NCBI RefSeq assembly: GCF_022682495.2
Contig: NC_071391.1
Span: 19,939,680 to 20,003,679 of the forward strand
Length of the DNA stretch: 64,000 bases
Source: Desmodus rotundus
Lineage: Eukaryota > Chordata > Mammalia > Chiroptera > Phyllostomidae
Direction of reading: 5' to 3'
Under the pieces are notes generated by a model that saw only the letters and a list, made by a program, of their open reading frames with translations, searched no databases and was not told the DNA's origin. A program made the position numbers and the translations under genes. Shown in pieces: positions 10,895 through 20,420 of this stretch. Within the stretch, counting starts at the first letter, position 1. Each line of letters opens with the position of its first letter.

Positions 10895-11680
10895 CTTCTT
10901 TTTTTTTTTTTTTCCAATTCTCCATGTAACTTTATTATTACAAAGTTAAGTCATGAGTCAAAAGCCCAACTCTAATAATATGGTCTTAAAAATCACATAT
11001 CTACATATAAGTTAAGACACGCAATTTGTCTTATGCTGCTGCATCTTCATCATCCACTGAAGCATAGATGGCCTGGCTCCTCCTCTTAATGTTCTTTCTT
11101 TGTTCAGGTTCATGCTCCTCACTCAGCATTGTCAGTGGTACTTCAGTTAAGTCCTTCCCATCTCCAGACTCCACAGCCTCACCAGGTTTCCCTCTCTGCT
11201 CATTGGGGAGCCCAGTGTATCATCAGAAGAAAAAAACATGGAACCTGGCAAGATCCTGACATCAGAGAAGCTTGCAGAAAAGTCAGGCACTTGACCAGAA
11301 GAAGGTTCTAGGGATGTTATATTCATGTTACTATGTGCACTTAAAAGGTTATCTTCACCTTCCTCTTCTTCATCTAACATTATTTCATTGGTATTAACAG
11401 AGGACAGGGCAGATGTGTCTGTGTTATATTCAGAAAGATCTTCTCTGGAGTCATTACACCCCGCTTCATCCTGCTCTGCTAATTCCCCACACAAGTGATG
11501 TTCTTCCTTGGCCTCTGAAGACTGACATTAATGTCTGTGATACCGAGTTTGGCACAAAACTCTAATTTGAGGATTGATTCATCATCCTCTTCTGAAAAGG
11601 TTTTTTTTTTTTTTCCTGGCCACCATTCTGAAGAAGACACTACCTTCCCACATTCAATCAATGTCACATTACCCCATTTA
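10895..11680 (-). pseudogene. processed pseudogene, acidic C-terminal region
   Basis: On the minus strand an open reading runs from about 11676 to a TAA at about 11037, then a short 3' UTR with AATAAAG and a poly(A) run (plus-strand T-run at about 10896-10912). No introns and an A-tail make this an L1-mediated retrocopy. The reading is broken by at least two frameshifts, near 11490 and 11150. The predicted chain has an SSEWWPGKKKKTFSEEDDES stretch, an acidic DEEEEGED stretch, and ends RRSQAIYASVDDEDAAA. I do not recognise the parent, and the 5' end is missing. It abuts the 3' end of a reversed old L1. Confidence 0.7.
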
Positions 11681-11684
11681 ACTG

Positions 11685-12437
11685 TTTTTATTGTGGTAAA
11701 AGCACATAATGTGAAATCTACCCAGTTAACAAAATTTTAAGCATACAGTAGAGTTTTACTGACAATATGTGCATTGTATAGAAGAGCTCCAGAATTCTTT
11801 CATCTGTATGACTGAAACTCTAGATCCTTTGAACAACCCCCGATTTCTCCCTAACTCTGATCTTGGCAATCACCAGTATACTTTCTGCTTTTACCAGTTT
11901 GACTACTTTAGATACCTTATATAAGGGTGAGCATGACTAGATACCTTATGTAAGTGTGAGTATGACTAGATCCCTTTGTAAGTGTGACCATGATTAGATA
12001 CCTTATGTAAGTGTGAGCATGATTAGATCCCTTATGTAAGTGTGACCATGATTAGATACCTTGTGTAAGTGTGAGCGTGACTAGATGCCTTATGTAAGTG
12101 TGAGCATGATTAGATACCTTGTGTAAGTGTGTGACTAGATGCCTTATGTAAGTGCGACCATGATTAGATACCTTGTGTAAGTGTAAGTGTGAGCATAACT
12201 AGATACATTGTGTAAGTGTGAGCGTGACTAGATACCTCACGTAAGTATAATCAGAACTGGCTTGTTTCACTTAGCATACTGTCCTCAAGGTTCATATATG
12301 TTGTAGCATATGACAGGAGTTCCTTTTTCTTAATAATGAGATATACACATATATATTTCTCACATTTTCTTTATCCATTCATCTTTCAATGGGATTTAGG
12401 TTATTTCCACCTCTGGACTATGGTGAATAATGCTGCA
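11685..12437 (-). mobile_element. old L1 (L1M-type) 3' portion, reverse
   Basis: The plus strand reads TTTTTATTGTGGTAAAAGC at the L1 3' end, then 'ggcaatcaccagtatactttctgc', 'cttgtttcacttagcatactgtcctcaagg' and 'tccattcatctttcaatggg', all complementary to old-L1 3' UTR and late ORF2. A minisatellite has expanded inside it. At about 12437 the L1 switches direction (next entry). Confidence 0.75.
11910..12258. repeat. 29-bp minisatellite, about 12 copies, inside L1
   Basis: Twelve head-to-tail copies, each starting AGATACCTTATGTAAG or a close variant. Most are exactly 29 bp; copies of 28, 25 and 35 bp occur at 11968, 12112 and 12166. The first and last copies run smoothly into L1 sequence, and the unit equals the L1 segment normally present once ('ggtacctcatataagtgg'). 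Copies differ mainly in ATACC/ATGCC/ATCCC and GAGCATG/GACCATG. Not a CRISPR: there are no spacers. Confidence 0.9.
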
Positions 12438-12560
12438 ACAAACAGCCACTATGGAAAACAATATGGAGCTTCTTCAAAAAATTAAAAATAAAACTTCTGG
12501 GTATTTATCCAAAAGAATAGAAATCAGAATCTCTAAAAGGTATTTGTACTTCCACATTCA
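12438..12560 (+). mobile_element. inverted 5' segment of the same old L1
   Basis: Reads forward late ORF2: CAGCCACTATGGAAAACAAT, 'cttcaaaaaattaaaaata' and GGGTATTTATCCAAAAGAAT. In an intact L1 this lies just upstream of where the adjacent reversed piece begins. Opposite-orientation pieces joined this way are the signature of twin-priming (5' inversion) during L1 insertion. Confidence 0.7.
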
Positions 12561-12629
12561 TTTAATTTTCTTTTTAGCACTCATTAGTATCTGAATTATC
12601 ATAATGATTTATTTCTTTATTTTGTTTAT

Positions 12630-12765
12630 CATCTCCACCAGAATATAAGCCCCACGAGAGCAGAGGCCTCATACACCTTCTTTGCCATTGGAGCCACAGC
12701 TGTAATACAATGCCTACCACTTAGTAAGTGCCCAATAAATAATGGTTGAATAAGTAAAGAAAGAT
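12630..12765 (+). repeat. L2 LINE 3' end, forward
   Basis: CACCAGAATATAAGCCCCAC, 'gagagcagaggcctcatacacc', 'acaatgcctaccacttagtaagtgcccaataaat' and a diverged 'ggttgaataagt' tail fit the L2 3' end. Confidence 0.7.
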
Positions 12766-12944
12766 TCAGTGCAAGCCCAGATAAAGAAATATCCAAGTCT
12801 GCCTGGAAAAACATGAGAGAGCACTGGAGATTGAGGGTATTTGACTAGGTGTACAAGTCAGAGGAGAGTCCATCCATTTTTCTACCTGGCTAACCACCTT
12901 TCTAGCCGTGTCCCCACCACCTATCAATTCACTCAGACTTTTTT

Positions 12945-13215
12945 TTTTAGCACTTCAATGTTCCAGGCACTGTGCGAGTTACAGAAAAATGCAGCAGTGA
13001 ATAAAATTAACCAGAATCCTGCTGTTACGTAGCTTACAATCAAGATGGGGAGACCATCCAGCAGGAATAGTTATTTAATTATATAAACAATTATGCAATT
13101 ATAGCTTTGATGAGTGCCAGGGAGAACAATGAGTCTGGAGAGTCAGAAAAGGTTTACATGGGTAAGCAATGTTTATGCTAAGATCTGAAGGGTGAGAAGG
13201 AGTTAGCCCGAGCAA
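12945..13215 (-). repeat. L2 LINE fragment, reverse
   Basis: CAATGTTCCAGGCACTGTGC and 'tacagaaaaatgcagcagtgaat', then 'gtagcttacaatcaagatgggg' and 'gatgagtgccagggagaacaatg', follow the complement of L2. Confidence 0.6.
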
Positions 13216-14059
13216 AGCCCAAGAGAGACAAGGGAAAAAAGAAAAATTCAGAGAAACCCAAGTAATTCAGTTCTGCTGCAGCATAAAACATATATGTGAG
13301 ACGGAGTGGCCAACAGAAATGTAGATAATTTTATAGATAGTATATCTATAAGCTAAACAAATATATGTTTGGTGTAGAAGGAATAATTCAGCAATAGCCC
13401 TAAGCTTTGATGTGAATGACACAAGGCCAATCACAGAAGTTAGGAGTGCCAGATTGAAGGGAACACTCACCAGCTTTCAATGGAACTTTAATCACTTTTT
13501 AATCCTGATCAAATAAAGCAATCAAAGTTTAGGTTTGAAAACTGTCACAAAAAGAAAGTGAAAGTAATCCTGTATCGTATTTACCATTAAGATTTTGGTT
13601 CACCTACCTCACTGTGTTTTGATAAGTACATAACATAGTTTTTAGTCAAAAGGGCTGAGTATAACAATTCTTATTTTTTTATGGGTACCTTTAAATGAAT
13701 AGTAGAACCACAAATGTAGAAGACTTGTAACTCTTATTTTTCTAGGAGCATAAATAATAAATTTTAGATCTGTTTTTAAGCATTAAACTCTCCCCCTAAA
13801 CTTTAGAAAGTAAAATCAGGAGTGTTCACCATGTTCCCAGAAAACTAGTGGTGCCACAGGAAGTCTTTCATTTAAAACCAAGAAGATATGTTTATCTTTT
13901 CAAATATATGGCCAGACACTTATTGGAATATTATGAAGTCTTAGTATAAATAATTAAACATAAGCTGCCAATGCCCCTAGTAAAAGACATGAACCAAATA
14001 TATTAATGGGGTGCAGTACCTAGCCTGATTATAATTGTGTTTATTCCCTTATCTAATCA
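13216..14059. other. unassigned AT-rich DNA
   Basis: No recognised repeat or gene over about 840 bp. It separates an L2 fragment from the HAL1 element. Confidence 0.4.
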
Positions 14060-15990
14060 AGACTGGTTTGTTTATTTTCCAGTTTTTTTGAAATATATTT
14101 TAAAATTATGTAATTATGTAATTATGCTATTACAGTTGTACCAGTTTCTCCCTTTGCCTCCCTCCACCTGGTACCTCCCTTCCCTCCAGCAATCTCCTCT
14201 CCCTGAGTTCTTGTCCATGGCTCCTGCATACAAGTTCTTTAGCTTCTCCATTTCCTATACTATTCCTAACATCCCCCTGTCTATTTTGTGACTGCCAATT
14301 ATACTTCTTAATCCCTGTACCTTTTCCCTTATTCTTCCCCTTCCCCCTACCAGCTGATAACCCTCCAAATGACTTCCATATCTATGATTCTGTTCCTGTT
14401 CTGGTTGTTTGTTTAGTTTGGTTTTTTAGATTTAGTTGTTGATAGTTGGGAATTTGTTGCCATTTTAATGTTCATAGTTTTGATCTTCTTTTTTCTTAAA
14501 TAAGTCCCTTTAACATGTCATGTAATAAGGGCTTAGTGATGATGAACTCCTTTAACTTGACCTTATCTGGGAAGCACTTTATCTGCCCTCCCATTCTAAA
14601 TGATAGCTTTGCTGGATAGAGTAACCTTGGACATAGGTCCTTGCCTTTTATGACTTCAAATACTTCTTTCCAGCACCTTCTAGTTTGCAAAGTTTCTTTT
14701 GAGAAGTTAGCTGACAGTCCTATGGGAACTCCTTTGTAGGTAATACTTTGATTTTCTCCTGATGCTTTTAAGATTTTCTCTTTATCTTTAATCTTTGGCA
14801 TTTTAATTATGATGTACTTTGGTGTGATCCTCTTTGGGTCCAACTTTGGGACTCTGTGCGTCCTGGACTTGTATGTCTATTTCCTTCACCAAATTAGGGA
14901 AGTTTTCTTTCATTATTTTTTTCAAATAAGTTTTCAATTTCTTGCTCTTCTTCTTCTCCTTCTGGCGTTCCTATCATTCAGATGTTGGTATATTTGGAGA
15001 TGTCCCACAGGCATCTTATACTGTCCTCATTTTTTTTGGGGGGGGGTTTCCATTCTTTTTTCTTCTTGCTATTCTGTTTGAATGCTTATTTCTTCCTTAT
15101 GTTCCAAATCATTGATTTGAATCCCAGCTTCATCTTCCACTGCTGGTTCCCTGTGGATTTTTCTTTATTTCACTTAGTGTAACCTTCATTTCTTGCTGAG
15201 TCTTTTTTATTTTGTTGCCATACTCTATGAGTTCTTTGAGCATCTTGATCACCAGTGTTTTGAATTCTGCATCTGATAGATTGGTTATCTCAATTTCATT
15301 TAGTTCTTTTTCTGGGGTTTTGTTCTGTCCTTTTCTTTGGGCCACATTTCTTCATCTCTTCAATTTGGCAGCCACCCTGTGTTTGTTTCTGTGTGTTAGG
15401 TAGAGCTGCTTTGACTCCCTGTCTTAGTAGCATGGCCTATTGTAGGAAAGGCACCTGTAAATTGTGTGCAGTAGAGCCTTAGGTGGTTGCCAGGGTGGAG
15501 CAACCCACTTCACTACTTTGTGGCTCCGTGTCAGAGGAGGGCTCAGAGAAGAGACAATGCTGCTGCCTGGCTTCTGGAGCTTTGCCCAGCACTTGCCCTG
15601 TGCTACTGGTGTCCTTCCAGTTATTGCCCTAATGCTGAATCCTAGAGCAGGTGGGTCTGCATACATTTTAAATCCATGTGGGCCCTTTATGCGAAGTCTC
15701 CTGAAAATCTGGCAGTTTCTTCTGCTGCCCCAATCCCCACTGATTTTTACAGCCAGAAGTTATGGGGATTTATCTTCCTGGCCCTGGAACTCTGGGCTGT
15801 GCAGTCTGGCATGGGGCTGGGATTGTTGATCTCAAGGCACCCTTCCCAATTGCACCTCTCCGCCTGTCTCCACCTATCTGCCCCTCCTACCCATCTGGAT
15901 GAATGTGGCTTCTTTAAATCCTTGGTTGTTGGACTTCCATACAGCTTGATTTTCTGACAATTCTGGGTGTTATTTGTTTTGAGGTCACAG
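14060..15990 (-). mobile_element. HAL1 (half-L1) retroposon, nearly full length
   Basis: Read on the minus strand, the element has a GC-richer 5' leader (about 15990 to 15350), an ORF1 (15345 to 14496), and then directly a 3' UTR with purine runs and an AT-rich end (14495 to about 14060). No reverse-transcriptase ORF2 lies between ORF1 and the 3' UTR. That is the defining layout of HAL1, an L1 relative that carries only ORF1 and depends on L1 enzymes in trans. Repeated AATTATGTAATTATG words at the 3' end (14105-14125) resemble a decayed A-rich tail. Outer edges are approximate and no target duplication was found. Confidence 0.75.
14496..15345 (-). pseudogene. HAL1/L1 ORF1p-like gene, frameshifted
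   Basis: Minus-strand Met at 15345 starts MAQRKGQNKTPEKELNEIEI, an L1-family ORF1p N-terminus, and stays open to about 15130, where a small deletion shifts the frame. The second half, 14843 to 14496, has DPKRITPKYIIIKMPK, the LLYPAKLSFRMGGQ motif and KCFPDKVKLKEF, typical of the ORF1p RRM and C-terminal domain that bind RNA. The two segments lie in different frames. The implied length of about 283 residues is near normal for ORF1p. As it stands it cannot make a full protein. Confidence 0.8.
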
Positions 15991-16079
15991 TTAGTGACCA
16001 AAAACTTTCCTTATTGACTGTAGCATTTCTCATTTTGGCCACTATAACAGATTAAGGTCCCCTATTTTTCACCTATCTC
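15991..16079. other. junction beyond HAL1 5' end
   Basis: Unassigned sequence between the HAL1 leader and the next LTR-like repeat; the exact HAL1 start lies around here. Confidence 0.3.
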
Positions 16080-16500
16080 CTGTATTTACACTCTTTGCCA
16101 TATAACTTTCTAGGGCTCTCCTGCACAGGGTGGGATGTTTTGTCCCACCCCTTGATTCTGGTTTAGCCATGTCAGCAAGCAAATGTGAATTAAGCAGAGG
16201 CTTAGAAATGGCTTGCATGTTTTAGTTCATTCTATCACTTCTCTGTGATTGCCATGAACACATGCTTGAGCTAGCTAGCTCCTATCATAAATAGCTGCAT
16301 TCATCCCAGCCAAGACTATCCTAGATCAGCCAATAGACAGATGATACCCAGGTAGTAAACCCAGCCCAGCCTCAAAGAACTGCCAAGACAATCGCAGACT
16401 AAATTGCCAATCTCCAGATTTGAGAACATAATAAATGGCTAAATTGTTTTAAGCTACAGAGCTTTGTGGTGATTATGCAAAATACAACATTACTAAGGCA
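16080..16500 (+). mobile_element. MLT1-type LTR, forward
   Basis: The block 'cccaccccttgattctggtttagccatg' opens it, and the 3' part has GAGAACATAATAAATGGC and 'ttgttttaagctacagagctttgtggtgatta', a diverged form of the common MaLR ending ('ttttaagccactaagtttggggtgattt'). Probably an old solo LTR. Confidence 0.5.
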
Positions 16501-17289
16501 ATAGATGATTGACAAAGCAACTACACCCTAAAACAACACATATCTTTAATTTTTTTTAGTTTTTTGTTTTCTTTTTTTTCTGTAATAGTTGCATTATTTT
16601 CACTTCTCAAAAGAAGTCAGACTGTATTAGAAAAGGCACAAGCAAACAAACAAACAGACAAATAAATTTTCTTCTAATTAAAATTTCTACAAAGAAACAT
16701 CTTGGTCGTGCATTATAATTAATCTATGGTAAAACCTTTCTAATGATTCCTATGCATAGTATTTTCACAATTTACCAGCTTCCATGATGAGTGTAGAGCA
16801 AGAGAAAAAATGAGTTTATTGTTCCTGCCAGACTGATAAAGTTACTTTTAACAACTGCTGCTCTTTTGGTCATCAATTTGAGGTTAGGTTATCTGAATAC
16901 GTACAACTGAGAGATGTTTAGAACAACTCTTCTCAATTTAAACAAAGACATTCTAAAAAGTATTTTACCACTATTTCACCATTAAAGTCTGTGGATATAG
17001 TGAAGAATCTAAGTAGAATCAGCACTAAAAATGCTCTAACAAGATAAGGCATAACAGAAATAAATGTAATAGTTTGTGCTTTGGATTAATCACCTGTACT
17101 TATAAATATGGTGTATGAGAGATGTAACTTAGCATACAAATACTTAAAATTTAATTTTAGTTACTAACACAGAAAGCAGGAGTAAGTAAATGTTATTACA
17201 CTCATTTGGGGTTCCAGCACTGCCTAAGAAAGAGAAGAGAAATAATTTACATATAACTATAATAAAGTAAGAAGTATGTTGTAATGTAG
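16501..17289. other. unassigned AT-rich DNA
   Basis: No recognised repeat or gene. T-rich runs near 16548-16580 could mark an unrecognised retroposon end. Confidence 0.4.
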
Positions 17290-17791
17290 CCACTAAAAAT
17301 AAGTAAAATAATTTTAAAAAATAAGTTTATAAAGGAAAAATATGGAGGTAAAGCATCTGATTAGCCTACAAGAAGGCAAAAATGGAAAGAAAAAAGTGGG
17401 TGAGACAAATGAAAACAAATATTAAATATTAACACAAAAATCCAAATATGTCAATGATGGCGTTACACATAAAAAAATAAAATTCTCCAATTCAAAAGCA
17501 AAGACCAACAGACTGGATAAAAAAAGAAAATTATTTCCAAAAGCAAATCTTAGGAAAGAGAAGACATGCCAGCACCTCTACCCAAAGGGTAACTTATGCA
17601 GCAAAACTAATGGCAAACAAAGTGGATTTTAAGGCAGAAACCACTTCCACAGATAAAGTCTATAGAGTGGAAGGTGGGAAAAAAATATTTACAATGGTAA
17701 AAGAACCAATTCTCCCTGAGGCTATAAAATAAACAGTATACTCAACTAATAACAGAATAACAGATTCAAAATATATAAATAAAAATTGAGA
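17290..17791 (+). mobile_element. old L1 ORF2, first visible segment
   Basis: Forward old-L1 coding relic: 'gatggcgttacacataaa', 'ctccaattcaaaagcaaagaccaacagactggat', 'ctaatggcaaacaaagtgg' and an AATAACAGAATAACAG stretch match the ORF2 endonuclease part of placental L1. Full of stops. It resumes at 18481 after a younger L1. Confidence 0.6.
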
Positions 17792-18468
17792 TTAAATCAA
17801 CAAACAAGTGCCGGCGAGGTTGTGGAGAAAAGAGAACCCTAGTGCACTGTTGGTGAGAATGTAGCCTGGGGCAGCCACTGTGGAAAACAGTATGGAATTT
17901 CCTCAGTAAACTAAAGATAGAACTACCTTTTGATCCAGTGATCCCACTGCTGGGTTATACCCTAAGAATCCTGAAGCACCAGTTCAAAAGAATCTATGCA
18001 CCCCAATGTTCATAGCAGCATTATTTACAATAGCCAAGTGCTGGATACAGCCTAAGTGCCCATCAGCAGATGAGTGGATCAAGAAACAGTGGTACATTTA
18101 CACAATGGAATATACTATGCAACAGAAAGAAAAAAGGAGCTCCTACCCTTTGTGACAGCATGGATGGAACTGGAGACTATTATGCTAAGTGAAATAAGCC
18201 AGGCAGCAAAAGACAAATACCATATGATCTCACCTATAAGAGGAACCTAATAAACAAAACAAACAAGCGAACAATAGAACCAGAGACATGGAACAAATTG
18301 ACAGTGACCAGATGGGAAGGGGAGATGGGGAGGATCTAGTCCAGGAACATGTATAAAGGACCCATGGTAATGGACAACAGTGTAGGGACTGACTGAGGAA
18401 GGGGGGAGGGGGCAGGGCAGGGTAGAGCAATGGGGGAAAATAGGGACAAATATAATTGAACAACAACA
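17792..18468 (+). mobile_element. young bat L1, 5' truncated, forward
   Basis: Starts inside late ORF2 (GTGCCGGCGAGGTTGTGGAG), includes 'tttgatccagtgatcccactgctgggttatacc', CAAAGACAAATACCATATGA and the G-rich 3' UTR, and ends TTGAACAACAACAA. Flanks AAAAATTGAGA (17781-17791) and AAAATATTGAGA (18469-18480) are a near-perfect target-site duplication. It interrupts an older L1, whose ORF2 continues on both sides. Confidence 0.85.
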
Positions 18469-18480
18469 AAAATATTGAGA

Positions 18481-18969
18481 AAAAATACAGAGAAATTAAA
18501 TAAATTTGCAATCATAGTGGGAGACTTTAAAATATCTCTTAATAACTGTTAGAAGAAACAAACGAAAATGAGAAAGAGTATAAAATCTTAACAATATGGT
18601 TACAAACATGACATAATTAAAATTTATAGATATTACAACAAACTATGACAAAATACATTCTTTCCAAGTGCACATTGAAAACCTACAAAAAGTAAGACCT
18701 TAAAGTGAGATTCAGCCAACTTCAAAAATTTTACATCATTCAAAGGATGTTCTCTGACTGAACTGGAATTTAAGTTAGAAATCTGTAACACAGAGTCAAC
18801 TAGAAAATTCACAATGATTTGGGCATTTTCAAAAAAGAAGGAAAACTTTTTAAATAACTCATATAACAAAGAAAAAGAAATCTAAAAATATTTTTAATTT
18901 AATGACAATGGAAATATAACAAAGCAAATCTTGAAGGCTCAGCTAAGTAATACTTAAATTAAGAAAATG
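18481..18969 (+). mobile_element. old L1 ORF2, second segment
   Basis: Continues the host L1: 'gcaatcatagtgggagacttta', 'acattctttccaagtgcacattgaaa' and GGATGTTCTCTGACTGAACT match the end of the endonuclease region. Multiple stops; interrupted at 18970 by a SINE. Confidence 0.65.
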
Positions 18970-19172
18970 TCCTGGCTGCTGTGGCTCAGTGGATCGAGTG
19001 CCAGCCTGTGAACCCAAGGGTTGCCGGTTCAATTCCCAATCATGGCAAATGCCTGGATCACGGGCCAGGTCCCCAGTGGGGGGCATGCAAGAGGCAACCA
19101 CACATTGATGTTTCTCTCCCTCTCTTTCTCCCTTCCTTCCCACTCTCTAAATATAAATAAATAAAATATTTA
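18970..19172 (+). repeat. VES-type bat SINE, forward
   Basis: TCCTGGCTGCTGTGGCTCAG head, tRNA-like 'ggttcaattccca' B box, the 'gggccaggtccccagtgggg' block, a pyrimidine-rich tail and a TAAATAAATAAAATA end. Inserted into the old L1. Confidence 0.9.
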
Positions 19173-19611
19173 AATATATATATGAAAGAAGAAAGTTTAC
19201 AAATCAATAATATATATATTCTGAAAAGTAATAAAATAACAGCAAATTTATCTCCAATAAAATATGAAACAATAACATAATAAATATAACATAAACTAAT
19301 AATAAAAATAAAAAATAATGGAGAAAAAAATGAAGCTGACTCTGGTTCTATGTAAAAACTTATAAAAATGATTAACTGCTTAAAAGACTAATAAAAAAGC
19401 ATAAATTACCAGTAACAAGAATGAAAAGGAAGTCAGTACTTCAGATATATGCACACTAAAAAGAAAATGAGAATATATGATAAACAACCCTATTAAAATA
19501 CACTTATGGTTTGTACACTTCCCTATATGTATATTATACTTCAACAAAAAGTTTACTTTCAAAAATGCAAGAAAATATTTATTATGGTGCTCAAGCAGCA
19601 CACTTCTTCCC
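19173..19611 (+). mobile_element. old L1 ORF2, third segment
   Basis: 'gactctggttctatgtaaa', 'agactaataaaaaagcataaattaccagtaac' and AGAATGAAAAGGAAGTCAG follow L1 ORF2 between endonuclease and reverse transcriptase. A TATTATACTTCAACAAAAAG stretch (about 19531-19550) looks like a different L1 3' end, so another small insertion may be present. Confidence 0.55.
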
Positions 19612-19690
19612 TATAAAACCTTACATTCTCAGTGACAGGGACTGTGTATTATTTTTTTATTGCTAGCTGCAAAAAAAAAAAAAGCAGGAG
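19612..19690. other. unassigned insert with A-run
   Basis: About 80 bp with a 13-base A-run (19671-19683) between two L1 ORF2 segments. Possibly the tail of a small retroposon; not identified. Confidence 0.35.
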
Positions 19691-19990
19691 GAATATATCT
19701 CTATTAAAAATTCTACTGTCTCTATTTGCAGATGACATGATATATATAGAAAGCCCTTCAGTAAAGACTACTAAAAAATTATTAGAATGAATAAACAAGT
19801 TCAGTAAACGAGCAAACTACAAAACCAATATACAAAAATCAAGTTGTGATTTTATAAATTAACAACACACTATCAGAAAGAGAACTTAAGAAAGTAATGC
19901 CATTTTCAATTACATCAAAAGGGATAAAATACCTAGGAATAAATTTAACTAAGGAGGTGAAAAATCAGTACACTGAAATCTATAACCATC
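19691..19990 (+). mobile_element. old L1 ORF2, reverse-transcriptase segment
   Basis: 'ctatttgcagatgacatgata' translates to LFADDMI, the L1 reverse-transcriptase active-site motif (F/Y-ADD). It is followed by sequence like KKLLE, 'caatatacaaaaatcaagttgtg', and ATACCTAGGAATAAATTTAA (KYLGINL). Stops and shifts make it inactive. Confidence 0.75.
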
Positions 19991-20240
19991 GTAATTTCAA
20001 TGTTTCTGGCTATATTTTGCTTGCTTGTTTGTTTTGTTGATTAGGTTCCACTTATAGGTGAGATCATATGGTATTTATGGGGGATAAAGGGGGAAAGGTT
20101 GTCAAGAACATGTATAAAGGACACATGGACAAAGCCAAAGGGGGGTGGGATCAAGGGTGGGACGTGGGGATGGCTGGGGTCGGGGAGTGGTCAGGGGAAA
20201 ATGGAGACAACTGTACCTGAACAACAATAAAAAAAATAAA
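19991..20240 (+). mobile_element. young L1 with 5' inversion (twin-primed), 250 bp
   Basis: The first part (19991 to about 20077) is reversed L1 3' UTR: 'gttccacttataggtgagatc' then ATATGGTATTTA. The second (about 20078-20240) is forward 3' UTR ending CTGAACAACAATAAAAAA. An exact 15-bp duplication AAATCTATAACCATC flanks it (19976-19990 and 20241-20255). Host sequence is old L1 ORF2, which resumes directly after. Confidence 0.9.
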
Positions 20241-20420
20241 AAATCTATAACCATCAATGCAGGAAACTGAAGAAGACACAAATAAATAGAGAGATATTTC
20301 CTTTTCATGGATTGGAAAAACCAATTCATTAAAATGTCCATAATACCCAAACCAATCTATTGATTCAGTGCAATCAAATTCCCACAATGTACATTTTAAA
20401 TATTTCACAATTTTATTTGG
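20241..20420 (+). mobile_element. old L1 ORF2, last segment
   Basis: 'gaagaagacacaaataaataga', 'ccttttcatggattggaaaaacc' and 'ttaaaatgtccataatacccaaa' match ORF2 after the reverse-transcriptase motif. End unclear. Confidence 0.65.

Noticed and set aside
11910..12258. Regular repeats suggesting a CRISPR array
   Set aside because: Units are contiguous with no unique spacers, the unit is L1 sequence, and the host is a mammal.
14982..15182. Membrane-protein-like plus-strand frames around 14.8-15.2 kb
   Set aside because: They are the antisense of HAL1 ORF1; the real reading is on the minus strand.
15464..15829. 121-aa plus-strand frame
   Set aside because: Antisense to the HAL1 leader; no domain.
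19575..19610. GTGCTCAAGCAGCACA, similar to the 5' end of U6 snRNA
   Set aside because: Only the first stem resembles U6; the following bases do not match, so no U6 copy is supported.
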